DNA of 64,000 nucleotides from Spirochaetales bacterium (GTDB lineage Bacteria; Spirochaetota; Spirochaetia; Treponematales; Treponemataceae). Both the position numbers and the translations under genes were made by a program. The notes below the pieces were generated by a model. That model was not told where the DNA came from and did not search any database. It was given only the letters and a program-made list of their open reading frames with translations. Shown here one piece after another: positions 25,669 through 33,829 of this stretch; position 1 is the first letter of the stretch; every line of letters begins with the position of its first letter. The stretch covers positions 62,001-126,000 of the forward strand of contig QKEL01000011.1 in the NCBI GenBank assembly GCA_003252395.1. Reading direction: 5' to 3'.

Positions 25669-26962
25669 GTATCCTACCCTCCTTGTCACGCCAGTAAACG
25701 ACGGTACCGGCCGAGTCCGACGCGATGGACCCGAGCCGTTCCCATTCCTTTCCGGGAACCGCCGCGCGTTCCGCGCGGGCCGATTCCTCTCGCGGCCCGA
25801 CGATCCGCGTAAAGCCGAAGGCCCGGGGAAGGTCCGTAAATTCGCTTTTCGAAGCCGCAGGGCCTTCCCCCTTTTTACGAAGCGAGAGAACCATCCGTAA
25901 CCGGTCCCGTTCCCGGTTCGCCGCGAGGCGGGCCGAGACGGCGACGAGGCCGGATTCACCGAGACCGTCCGCGAGTTCCCGAAGAAAGGCGGGGCTCCGC
26001 GCCGAGGGGACCGATACGTCGATGGAAAGGCACCCTTCCTCCCCGCGCGGCGCGAGCCCGTATCCGTCCATGCCGCCCCGCGCGGCGAGGACCAATGAAC
26101 GCGCGACCGGGAAAAAGCCCGCGGCGTCGGCGGTCGTCGGATCGGCCGTTTCCGGCGCGGCAAGCGACTCCTCGAACCGGTACGAAAGCGTGAACCGCGC
26201 CTCGGTATCCGTAAGGGAGAACGCCCCCAACGAGCCGGACGCCAGAACGCCATCCCGTTCCAGCGAGGCCATCGCCGCGGCGGGATCTACCCCGCCCACA
26301 CCGAGTTCGGCCGCGCGGCCATCGCCGGGGAAAAGGTCGAGGGTCGAAAGCGTTCCGCCCGTTTCCGATACCGAGCCGACGATCCAATCGATCAGGCCGA
26401 GCGTATCGGGAAGGAATCGCGGTTCCGCCTCGCCGTCGCCCCCAGCCGGGTAAGCGCCCGGCCCCGGCGGTTCCGAAGGCGGGAAAGGCGGGGGTCCGCC
26501 CCCCGTACCGAAGGAGCCGGTAAGGCCGAGGACCGCGGCGAACGCGGCTACCGCGACGGCAGCAATGGCGGGCAGGGGAGCGCCCCGGCGGAAAACGTAC
26601 CGCGCAGATCCCCGAAGGAATACCTTTTGCCCGGCCGGCCCCTCGACGGAGGGATTCCCCTCCCCGTCCATAAAATAGCCGTCGATTCCCGCGAGCTTCG
26701 CGTTTCCCGCCAGCGCGCGGTGCTCCGCCAAAAGCTCGGCGGTCATGACCGTTACGAGCAGCCAGGGCTTGCCCAAAACGGTACAGCCCTTGGCGTCTAC
26801 CGCGTGCGAGGGCCCAAAGCCGGGATGCAGGCGCTCCAAGGCCCGCCGGGCCCTCGACTCACGCTCCCGTTTCATGCTAAAGCCACGGGGAAACGCGCCC
26901 CGTACGCCCGGGATCAAATAGGCCTCAAATTCCCCGGCGGGAATCCGGTATACCCCGCTCAC
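25652..26962 (-). CDS. Bitopic inner-membrane protein, possible GspL/PilN-type assembly factor
   Basis: 436 residues: a cytoplasmic N-terminal domain of about 125 residues, a single membrane helix (LPAIAAVAVAAFAAVLGLTG), a Gly/Pro-rich linker and a periplasmic domain with two ferredoxin-like-looking halves. This layout and the position after the pseudopilin genes fit GspL or a PilM-N-O-type protein, but sequence identity to those families is not evident by eye. The start is GTG 26962, which overlaps the upstream stop (GTGA); the frame open to 27025 is not needed. Confidence 0.6.
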   Translation of the reverse strand: MSGVYRIPAGEFEAYLIPGVRGAFPRGFSMKRERESRARRALERLHPGFGPSHAVDAKGCTVLGKPWLLVTVMTAELLAEHRALAGNAKLAGIDGYFMDGEGNPSVEGPAGQKVFLRGSARYVFRRGAPLPAIAAVAVAAFAAVLGLTGSFGTGGGPPPFPPSEPPGPGAYPAGGDGEAEPRFLPDTLGLIDWIVGSVSETGGTLSTLDLFPGDGRAAELGVGGVDPAAAMASLERDGVLASGSLGAFSLTDTEARFTLSYRFEESLAAPETADPTTADAAGFFPVARSLVLAARGGMDGYGLAPRGEEGCLSIDVSVPSARSPAFLRELADGLGESGLVAVSARLAANRERDRLRMVLSLRKKGEGPAASKSEFTDLPRAFGFTRIVGPREESARAERAAVPGKEWERLGSIASDSAGTVVYWRDKEGRIHGFAD

Positions 26963-27309
26963 GGGAGGGGGCCCTCGGCGTATACGGTTATCGTCTCGCC
27001 GCCGACGGAAACGCTTAGGAGCCACACCCCCATTCCCGCCTTCTCAGCGGCCGGAGAGGGGCATTGGCGAAGGGTAATTTCCCCAAGGTCGCGCACCGCC
27101 GCGACCGCCCGCTTCCATTCCGGGAACGCGGCGGAACCCGACAGACAGGCGGCGCGAAAGCTGTCGATGACGAAGCCCGTCTCGAACGCCCGCTCGCGAA
27201 GCCGTTCCGCGCGCGCGTCCGCCTCGAGCGCCGGCAGGGCCGCGGAAGCCAAGCCGGAAAGGAAAAGCGCCGAAAGGGCCAGCGCGGCGAAAAGCTCAGT
27301 AAAGGTCAT
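26959..27309 (-). CDS. Pseudopilin-like protein lacking a prepilin leader
   Basis: 116 residues. The N-terminus MTFTELFAALALSALFLSGLA resembles a mature type IV pilin (hydrophobic helix with Glu at position 5), but there is no leader peptide and no Gly before the helix. A TGA lies in frame 12 nt upstream of the ATG, so no longer form is possible; GAGGAG precedes the ATG at good distance. Met1 therefore takes the place of the processed first residue. It would be a minor pseudopilin (GspI/J-like position) that bypasses prepilin peptidase. It overlaps both neighbours by 4-14 nt. Confidence 0.65.
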   Translation of the reverse strand: MTFTELFAALALSALFLSGLASAALPALEADARAERLRERAFETGFVIDSFRAACLSGSAAFPEWKRAVAAVRDLGEITLRQCPSPAAEKAGMGVWLLSVSVGGETITVYAEGPLP

Positions 27310-27499
27310 AGGCTCTCCTCAGTCTCCGGTTCGCCGCCTCGTTGCCCGCAAGAACGGACTCGTACGCCGCTTCCGCCAAACGCGCCTTGGCGAGCACGCG
27401 CGGTACGGCGGAAACGCACAGGAGCGAAAGTACAAAAACGGCGGTCAACGCCAACGCGAGGGCGCCGCCCTCATCTCTTCCACGAAACGATGTCCGCAT
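27296..27499 (-). CDS. Very small pseudopilin-like or membrane protein
   Basis: 67 residues: short polar leader ending in DEGG, then a 20-residue hydrophobic helix (ALALALTAVFVLSLLC) and a charged helical tail. The G-A-L-A-L-A-L start recalls GspK-type pseudopilins, but it lacks the large globular domain. Start ATG 27499 lies inside the end of the gspG gene (29-nt overlap) with GGAGGGG upstream. Real because of its tight placement and ribosome-binding site; function inferred from context only. Confidence 0.6.
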   Translation of the reverse strand: MRTSFRGRDEGGALALALTAVFVLSLLCVSAVPRVLAKARLAEAAYESVLAGNEAANRRLRRAYDLY

Positions 27500-27902
27500 C
27501 GTACCCCTCCCCGCCGTCGGCGCCGTCCGCGCCGTACGATTGGATCGTGAAGGGCAAGCCCTTCTTGCCCGGGGCCTCGTAGCGGAACGGACGGCCCCAG
27601 GGATCGGCCGCGATTTCGCCGTCAACGTACGGGCCCGCCCAGCCCGCGGGAACCGGACTCAGCGCGGGCTTTTCCCACAGCGCCGCAAGGCCCTGTTCCC
27701 GGGAGGGATACGACCCGCATTCCAGGTAGTACGATTCCAGGGCCAGCTTATAGGCCGCGATTTGATTCCTCGCGGAGGCGACCCTCGCGGCCTCCACGTA
27801 TTTCGTAGCGGAAAAGCCGACCCCCGCCGATAGAATGAGGATGATCGCGATGACCATAATCGTTTCGATGAAGGTGAATCCCTCGTCGTTTGCCTCTTTC
27901 AA
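27471..27902 (-). CDS. gspG: Type II secretion major pseudopilin GspG
   Basis: 143 residues. Short leader ending in Gly followed by FTFIETIMVIAIILILSAGVG (Phe+1, Glu+5), then the GspG C-terminal pattern Y-x-L-x-C-G-x-Y-P-S-x-E-Q-G-L-x-A-L and DPWGRPF. It forms the periplasmic piston of the secretion system after cleavage by a prepilin peptidase, which is not encoded nearby. Start is TTG 27902: GGGAGG lies 6 nt before it and TTGA overlaps the gspF stop. The C-terminal SYGADGADGG is the family's calcium-site region. Confidence 0.88.
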   Translation of the reverse strand: MKEANDEGFTFIETIMVIAIILILSAGVGFSATKYVEAARVASARNQIAAYKLALESYYLECGSYPSREQGLAALWEKPALSPVPAGWAGPYVDGEIAADPWGRPFRYEAPGKKGLPFTIQSYGADGADGGEGYDADIVSWKR

Positions 27903-28867
27903 AACATGCCTCCCATTCCCGTCAGTATCGGGATGACGGTCGCTTCGAGCGTGAGCGCGAGATAGACGCCGGCAATCCCGATAATTACCGGCTCGCTGGC
28001 CCTCGTCACGAGGGCCCTTCGCCTTTTGTCCCGGGCGGCGTAATGCGCGCGGGCGCGTTCGAATACGGCGACGAGGTTGCCCGTCGAGCCGCAAACCAGC
28101 ATCGTGTCGGTCACGAAGGCCGGGAATAAGCCCGTGTCCCTGAACGCACGCGGGAGCGGCTTGCCGCCGGCCAGGTCCCGCCTCAGGCGGATCAGGCCCG
28201 CGGCGAAGCGCCGGCTCCCGACGAAGGGAAGGCAGGGCCCGAGGGCCTCGGTCACGGGAAGCCCCGCACGGGCGAACTCCGCCAGCCGCGAAAAGACCAG
28301 GGTCTCGTCGGAAACCCGGCCGACCAGGCGGTAGGCGACCAGGGAGAAGGCCGCTGAGAGGGAAAGGAGCACCGCGAACGCCGCGATGCACCCCGTTACC
28401 GCCGTGGCCAGCAGGGACGGGTCGTTCGCGAATCCGGCGCCCGTCGCCGACAGCGCCTTGCGGAGGAGTACCGGCGTGCCCGCGAGCGAAAGGAAAACGA
28501 CGGCGACGGGATACGCCAAGACCGCGCGGAAATTTTCCCGAATCTCGCGCGCCTCGGTCAGCCGTTCGTCCTGAGCCCTGAAGGCAGCGGCCAGGTTTCC
28601 GGTTTTCTCGGCGCCGGAAAACCAGGCCAAATACCGGTCCGGGAAGAAGGCCTTGCCGCCGGCCTTCCTTACGGCTCCCAGGGCGGCGGTAAACCCCCTG
28701 CCGCCCCGGATTTCCCCGGCGACCTGCGACGCGATGGCCGCGACGAGGGGAGAAATATCGTTTCGCGCGATGAGGGCGATCGCCTCGTTCAGGCCGTAGC
28801 CCGCGTCGAGAAGCTCCCGCATCATCCCCGTGAATCCCGCGATAGCGGCCCTTTCCCGGCTTCTCAT
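27899..28867 (-). CDS. gspF: Type II secretion inner-membrane platform protein GspF
   Basis: 322 residues with two T2SSF helical domains and about three membrane helices (AVLAYPVAVVFLSLAG; LATAVTGCIAAFAVLLSLSAAF; IIGIAGVYLALTLEATVIPI). It is somewhat shorter than typical GspF (about 400), lacking the extra N-terminal segment. Start ATG 28867 overlaps the gspE stop (ATGA). It anchors the ATPase to the membrane and the growing pseudopilus. Confidence 0.88.
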   Translation of the reverse strand: MRSRERAAIAGFTGMMRELLDAGYGLNEAIALIARNDISPLVAAIASQVAGEIRGGRGFTAALGAVRKAGGKAFFPDRYLAWFSGAEKTGNLAAAFRAQDERLTEAREIRENFRAVLAYPVAVVFLSLAGTPVLLRKALSATGAGFANDPSLLATAVTGCIAAFAVLLSLSAAFSLVAYRLVGRVSDETLVFSRLAEFARAGLPVTEALGPCLPFVGSRRFAAGLIRLRRDLAGGKPLPRAFRDTGLFPAFVTDTMLVCGSTGNLVAVFERARAHYAARDKRRRALVTRASEPVIIGIAGVYLALTLEATVIPILTGMGGMF

Positions 28868-30243
28868 CGGCCCAGCTCCCGAAGCAGTTCGTCGCGCGCC
28901 GTTATTCCCCGGGAAACCTTTTCCATGCCGTCCGCCAGCATGGGCTTGAACCCGCCCCGCTTCGCGAGGGCGGAGAAAGCGGTGCCGGAATAGCCCGACT
29001 CGAGGTGGGCGCGAAGCGGGGGATTCATGATGACCGATTCCGATACGGCCGTTCTCCCCGAGTAGCCCGTTTGGCAGCAGCGATCGCAACCGGAACCGCG
29101 GCAGCGCGGGCAGGTTTTCCTGACCAGTCGCTGCGCCAGGGAGAGCCGCAGCACTCCGGCGAGCACGTAGGGTTCCACGCCGAGGTTAAGGATACGGGGC
29201 ACCGCCTCCAGGGCCCCCGTGGCGTGAAGGGTGGCGAACACGAGGTGCCCGGTCAGGGCGGCCCGCGCCGCGAGCCGCGCGGTTTCCGCGTCGCGGATTT
29301 CCCCGACCATCAGAATGTCGGGGTCTTGCCTGAAAATACGCCGTAGAAGGGTATCGAAGGAGAGGGAGAGGGCATCGTCGGTCTGGATCTGCGTTACGCC
29401 CTCCAGCCGATATTCCACGGGATCCTCGATGGAGACTATCTTCAGCTCGACGCTGCTGAGTTCCCGTAAAATGGCGGAAAGCGTGGTGGTTTTCCCGGAG
29501 CCGGTGGGACCGGTCACCAAAATGAGGCCTGAGCGAGAGCCGATCGCCCCCGTGAGCCGAGCGAGCTCCCGGTCAGAAAAGCCGAGCGCGTCCAGATCGG
29601 GCGGCGAATCGGTTCCGTCCAGGAGGCGGAGCGCCACGGATTCCCCGTAGACCGTGGGGACGATGGAAACGCGCGCGTCCAGCGGGCGGCCAAGGCCCCC
29701 GACGGCCATTCGCCCGTCCTGGGGGCGGCGGGTTTCTATGATGTTCAGGTTTGCCAAATGCTTGATCCGCGCGGAAAGGGAGGCGGCCCGTTCGGCGGAA
29801 AGGGACGGGCCAGAGCGAAGCTTACCGTCCACGCGGAACCGCACCGCCGCGCCCCCGCGCGACGATTCCAGGTGAACGTCCGAGGCCCCGAGGGAACGCG
29901 CTTCCAGCAATATCGCGTTGAGAAGGTTCACGATGGGCGCGTCTTCTTCGGCCTGGTCCAGGGGTAGCTCCCCCGTCCGATTCGCCTCAGGCGCCTCGCA
30001 CTCCCCTTCCCCGCCGGCATAGAGCCTGCTGAGCGCCAGGGCGAAAAAATCCCGATCCACCGCCTGGAACCGGAAGCGAAGGCCGGGCCAGGAGCGCTCG
30101 ATCCGCCCCCGTAAAAGCGCATCGGAGGGGTCGGTCATGCCAAGGCATACCTCGCCCCCGACTTCCGACAACGCGATTACCCCGTTATGGGCGCAAAAGG
30201 CGGGGTTCAGGGAAAAGGGATTCCCCTGTATCGGGCCGGTCAT
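28864..30243 (-). CDS. gspE: Type II secretion/type IV pilus ATPase GspE
   Basis: 459 residues. N-terminal T2SSE_N region, then the hexameric ATPase core: Walker A GPTGSGKTTT, Asp box, Walker B DILMVGEIRDAETA, His box TGHLVFATLHAT, and the tetracysteine zinc motif CPRCRGSGCDRCC. Drives pseudopilus assembly at the inner membrane. Overlaps the gspD stop by 4 nt (ATGA). Confidence 0.94.
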   Translation of the reverse strand: MTGPIQGNPFSLNPAFCAHNGVIALSEVGGEVCLGMTDPSDALLRGRIERSWPGLRFRFQAVDRDFFALALSRLYAGGEGECEAPEANRTGELPLDQAEEDAPIVNLLNAILLEARSLGASDVHLESSRGGAAVRFRVDGKLRSGPSLSAERAASLSARIKHLANLNIIETRRPQDGRMAVGGLGRPLDARVSIVPTVYGESVALRLLDGTDSPPDLDALGFSDRELARLTGAIGSRSGLILVTGPTGSGKTTTLSAILRELSSVELKIVSIEDPVEYRLEGVTQIQTDDALSLSFDTLLRRIFRQDPDILMVGEIRDAETARLAARAALTGHLVFATLHATGALEAVPRILNLGVEPYVLAGVLRLSLAQRLVRKTCPRCRGSGCDRCCQTGYSGRTAVSESVIMNPPLRAHLESGYSGTAFSALAKRGGFKPMLADGMEKVSRGITARDELLRELGR

Positions 30244-32261
30244 CGCGCTTCCCCCACGTAGGGGAGCACGTAGCGCTCGTATACCGACGCGGTTTTCGGC
30301 CCCTCCTGATCGAAGGCGTCCGTTCCCAAATCCACGTGGGGAATAAGGTATATGACCATCTGGTTCCTTTCCGCCGAACTTTGACGGTGCTTAAAGAGCC
30401 AGCCCACGAGCGGAATCCTCGATAGGAAGGGGACCCGCTCCTCGACGAACGACGAATCGTCCTGCCTGAGCCCGCTCAAGACCACGCTTTCGCCCGACCG
30501 CGAGCGAACCTGGGTGGTGATCGTCTTTTCCGAAGTGGGCGGGGGGTTTCCCACGGAGGACGATACGTCCGCGCCCCGTTTCGAGACCGAGGCGTTCACC
30601 GTGGTAGTGATCATCCCGTCCCCCGAAACCCAGCCGTCGATATTCAGCACCAGGCCCGAGGTAATTTCGCGGGTAACGCCGGTGTACACCGTTTCCTTGG
30701 TTTGCGAATCGACGTAGTAGTCCCGGTATCGGTACGTGTTGGTATTCTGGAATTTGATTTCCTGCCCTGAGAGGCCGTACAGCGTGGTATCGGCGAATAC
30801 GTTGGCCTGGTTTTCCGAGATCGCCGTGTCGAGCCGGGCCGCGAACCGGTAGCCCAGCACGGTGATCACGTCGAAGTTCAGTTTCAGGATATTGCCCAGG
30901 CTGCCCGTGACGAGGGTTTGGTCCCCCGGGGCCAGACTGCGGGCGTCCACGTTAAAGCCCCACTTCAGGTCGGAGGAATCCTGATATTGCATGATCAAGA
31001 GGTCGTACCGGATTCTCGTTCGGGGCCGGTCGATGAGTTCCAGGTCCTTGAGGAACTCCCCGTATCGGTCCTGGCTCCCGACGAAAAAGAGGGTGCTCCC
31101 GTTCCCGGCGTCCACGAGGTTTTCCTTCGTGACCGAGGGGGGGACGTTCTGGAGCAAATCGGCGCTCTTGACGTACTTGAGCCTGACCGTGCCCTTGAAG
31201 CCGGCGCTATCCACGGAGCCGAGAAAGCCGTCGAGCGCCTCTTCCTCCGCCGGCGTTACCCTCGCGAAAAAACCGTTCCCGCCCCCCAGGGGCACCGGCG
31301 CGAGCGAAGGAAAGCGCGCGGCGAGGAGTTCGCGAATCGGCTCATAGGCGGTAAAGCGCAAGGGAAAGCGAACCCACGCCCTGCCCTCGTTTTTCAACCG
31401 CGCCACGATGTCGGACCGCTGGCCCGGCAAGACGTACCACAGGCCGTCGGCGCGGCTCGCCTCGGCCCCGGCCTGATCGAGGAGCAGGCCCAGGGCCTCG
31501 CCGAACGGGCGCCCGGAAAAGTCGAGCCGCTCGATGACGGTATCGGCGCGGACGAAGGAGGAATACTCAAGGCCGGCTGTTCCGAAAAGGGCGGAAAGCG
31601 CCTCCGCGAGGGAAAAACGCTCGCCGCTCAGGGAGAAAAGGCCGGCCGCCTCGCGCACGGCAACGCTTCCGGAATCGGGCGAAACCGCGGGAGAAGCCCC
31701 GGCCGCCGCCTTTCGTACCTGGACGTATCCCTCGCCGACGACTACCTCGTACTCGGCAAAGGGCTTCATTACCAGGGCGATCGCCGCTGCGGGGCTCACC
31801 CCGGAAAGGCGGATCGAGATTTTCGCCGCAGGAAGGATATCCCGGAGGACGGTAACGCCCGTCGACTCGGACAGGTGGTCAAAGATTTGCTGGGCGCCGA
31901 GGTCGAACGCGTCGACGTCCAAAAGCCCGTCGGCCCCGTGCGCTATCCTGATTTTGGAGACGGTCCAGCGATCCCCTGACTTGTCGGCGAACAGCCGGTT
32001 CGCGGAAAGAAAGGCGTCGAAGGCGGCGTCGAAATCGGAACCGGAATACTGCAGGCTCGCGGAGCCCGACACCGTATCGTCGCCCACGATGGGAACCCTT
32101 CGGTACACCGAAAGCGCGTACAGGATATCCCGAACGTTTTGGTTGACGAACTCAAAATTGACGGGAGCCGCGGCGACCGCGCGCTGGGCGCAGAGGGGCC
32201 GAGGGGAGTGCGCGGCGCACAAAACGAGAATCGCGAAAATAAAATGCCGGGTACGAGCCAT
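30240..32261 (-). CDS. gspD: Secretin GspD
   Basis: 673 residues with a signal peptide (cleavage near PLCAQ), an N0-like domain (VNFEFVNQNVRDILYALS), further N domains and a C-terminal secretin ring with VPFLSRIPLVGWLFKH and a terminal S-domain-like stretch. Forms the outer-membrane channel of the operon's secretion machine. It follows the DnaJ-like gene by about 95 nt; no clear promoter was found in that gap. Confidence 0.93.
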   Translation of the reverse strand: MARTRHFIFAILVLCAAHSPRPLCAQRAVAAAPVNFEFVNQNVRDILYALSVYRRVPIVGDDTVSGSASLQYSGSDFDAAFDAFLSANRLFADKSGDRWTVSKIRIAHGADGLLDVDAFDLGAQQIFDHLSESTGVTVLRDILPAAKISIRLSGVSPAAAIALVMKPFAEYEVVVGEGYVQVRKAAAGASPAVSPDSGSVAVREAAGLFSLSGERFSLAEALSALFGTAGLEYSSFVRADTVIERLDFSGRPFGEALGLLLDQAGAEASRADGLWYVLPGQRSDIVARLKNEGRAWVRFPLRFTAYEPIRELLAARFPSLAPVPLGGGNGFFARVTPAEEEALDGFLGSVDSAGFKGTVRLKYVKSADLLQNVPPSVTKENLVDAGNGSTLFFVGSQDRYGEFLKDLELIDRPRTRIRYDLLIMQYQDSSDLKWGFNVDARSLAPGDQTLVTGSLGNILKLNFDVITVLGYRFAARLDTAISENQANVFADTTLYGLSGQEIKFQNTNTYRYRDYYVDSQTKETVYTGVTREITSGLVLNIDGWVSGDGMITTTVNASVSKRGADVSSSVGNPPPTSEKTITTQVRSRSGESVVLSGLRQDDSSFVEERVPFLSRIPLVGWLFKHRQSSAERNQMVIYLIPHVDLGTDAFDQEGPKTASVYERYVLPYVGEAR

Positions 32262-32356
32262 CCGAACCGTCCGTGTGACCTGCCGTCAGTCGTAACCCCT
32301 ATGCGCGTCTCGCGCCGGAGTCCGGCCTCCTTGTCGCCCGGAACGGGGCGCTTTGG

Positions 32357-33103
32357 CTAATTTTTATCCCAGCGCCTTCGCTCGTCCGCGGGAAACGCCT
32401 CGTACCGACTTTTGTTCTCCCGCATCATTTCTTCGTATCCTTCCCGCTCCCGGTCGGAATGGCCCCCCCAACTCGCGAACGACTCGATAATCTTCCTATA
32501 CCGTTTTACGCGGTCTTCGATGAGCCTCATTTTCTCCCGGGAATCCTCAACCCAGGGCGAATCGGGGTACTCGTTGGCGACGGTACTGAAATAGAGGTAG
32601 GCCTTCGGGAAAAGGCTGACGAGATTCCGAACGCGGTTTGCCGTTTCCCGCTGGGCCTCAAGGTCGCCGGGCGTTTTCGCGTCGGTCTCTATGAGCCAGG
32701 TGGGGTTCCAGGCCGAAGGGTGTATACGGGAAAAATACTCGCAGCCCTTACGGTAGTAGGCCCAGGCCGGATCGGCGTGGGGCGTGAGGGAACCGCCAGC
32801 CGCGCCAACCGCGCTCGCCGGACCGTTCCCCCCGTGCGGCCCGTTCGCCCCCGCCGCGGCAACCGAAGCCCCAACGCCAGCCGAGGCAGACCGCGGGGCA
32901 AGGGAAGCCATTAATCGCCGGTAGGCGGCGCATACCCCCGCGAAGAGAAAATGGTTCTTGAGGATCGTCTCCGGCGAATCGCCCTCGCCGGTATCGGGGT
33001 GGAGCTGCTTCACGCGGCGGCGGTAGGCCTTCTTTATCTCGGCGGCATCGGCCGTCTCCTCTATCCCGAGAAGGCGGAAGTCGGCGCGGGTGGGCGCATT
33101 CAC
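32357..33103 (-). CDS. DnaJ-domain protein heading the secretion operon
   Basis: 248 residues. N-terminal J domain (DFRLLGIEETADAAEIKKAYRRRVKQLHPD) with the HPD motif that stimulates DnaK; then an Ala/Gly-rich linker and a helical C-terminal domain rich in W and Y (DPAWAYYRKGCEYFSRIHPSAWNP). It lacks the zinc and substrate domains of true DnaJ. The start is GTG 33103, with GGGAGG 8 nt upstream; a GTG at 33160 is possible but has no ribosome-binding site. May recruit DnaK to secreted substrates; that is inference from position. Confidence 0.75.
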   Translation of the reverse strand: MNAPTRADFRLLGIEETADAAEIKKAYRRRVKQLHPDTGEGDSPETILKNHFLFAGVCAAYRRLMASLAPRSASAGVGASVAAAGANGPHGGNGPASAVGAAGGSLTPHADPAWAYYRKGCEYFSRIHPSAWNPTWLIETDAKTPGDLEAQRETANRVRNLVSLFPKAYLYFSTVANEYPDSPWVEDSREKMRLIEDRVKRYRKIIESFASWGGHSDREREGYEEMMRENKSRYEAFPADERRRWDKN

Positions 33104-33295
33104 GCGGGGAGCCTCCCGTTCGGCGGCGAGTCCGCGCCGAAAAGCCGCGGTAAGGCGCACGGCGAACGGGTCGCCCTGATTACAAAACCGAGGTTTCGTT
33201 CATTCATCAGTCAACCCTACCCCCCGTCACCCGCGCGGTCAAGGTTTTTTTCCCTTTTCGGAAACGAAACCCGTTCGCCGAATCGAAATCAAGGC

Positions 33296-33325
33296 TTGTC
33301 TTTTAGTTTGATATCAAACTATAAT
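33296..33325 (+). promoter_or_regulatory. marR promoter with 18-bp palindromic operator
   Basis: TTGTCT (33296-33301), 18-nt spacer, TATAAT (33320-33325). The perfect palindrome TAGTTTGATATCAAACTA (33304-33321) fills the spacer and touches the -10 box. A 14-bp copy stands before the next gene. The -10 box ends 7 nt before the marR ATG. Confidence 0.85.
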
Positions 33326-33332
33326 CGGATGC

Positions 33333-33767
33333 ATGGGGAACCAAGACCCTTCCGACAGAATCCTGAGCCTCATGAGCGGCAAGCTGCAGGCCTCCTACGG
33401 CTTTATCCGGCGCCGCATGGCGGAAAGCGGCCTTGAAGGCCTGGACGTGAGCCACGGCGATATCCTCTGGCAGCTCTATGCCCACGGAAGGAGAACCATG
33501 TCCGAGCTCGCCCATTCCATCGGGCGCGATAAATCGACGGTTACGGCCCTGGTAAGCAAGATGGAAGCGCGCGGCCTGGTGCGGCGCGAACGCGGCGTCG
33601 CCGATTCCCGCGTTGCCGTCGTCGCCCTGACCGAACTCGGCGCCTCGTACCGGGAAGCCTTTCTCGGCATATCCGCCGAGATTCGCGAGCGCCTTTGGGC
33701 GGGCTTTTCGGAAAGCGACCGCGCTACCCTCGCCCGGCTCCTTGAGCGCCTGGGCGAGAGCGATTAG
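33333..33767 (+). CDS. MarR-family transcriptional regulator
   Basis: 144 residues with the winged-helix MarR domain (TMSELAHSIGRDKSTVTALVSKMEARGLVRRERGVADSR). Probably autorepresses and controls the adjacent hydrolase gene through the two TTTGATATCAAA palindromes. The ATG at 33333 stands 7 nt after a consensus TATAAT with no Shine-Dalgarno, suggesting a leaderless message. Inducer unknown; the hydrolase next door hints at an ester or aromatic compound. Confidence 0.92.
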   Translation: MGNQDPSDRILSLMSGKLQASYGFIRRRMAESGLEGLDVSHGDILWQLYAHGRRTMSELAHSIGRDKSTVTALVSKMEARGLVRRERGVADSRVAVVALTELGASYREAFLGISAEIRERLWAGFSESDRATLARLLERLGESD

Positions 33768-33797
33768 ACCCTTCGCGCCTTTTTGCCGGGCGCTATA

Positions 33798-33811
33798 GTT
33801 TGATATCAAAC
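33798..33811 (+). promoter_or_regulatory. Second MarR-type operator before the hydrolase gene
   Basis: GTTTGATATCAAAC is a perfect 14-bp palindrome identical to the core of the operator at 33304-33321. It overlaps TATAGT (33794-33799), a plausible -10 box for the hydrolase gene, so repressor binding would block transcription. Confidence 0.8.
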
Positions 33812-33829
33812 ATTAAAAGGAGTAAGAAC

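Noticed and set aside
25669-26253. Upstream extension of the PEGA-like lipoprotein
   Set aside because: Arg/Pro/Ser-rich shadow of the GspL-like gene; the lipoprotein signal starts at 25668.
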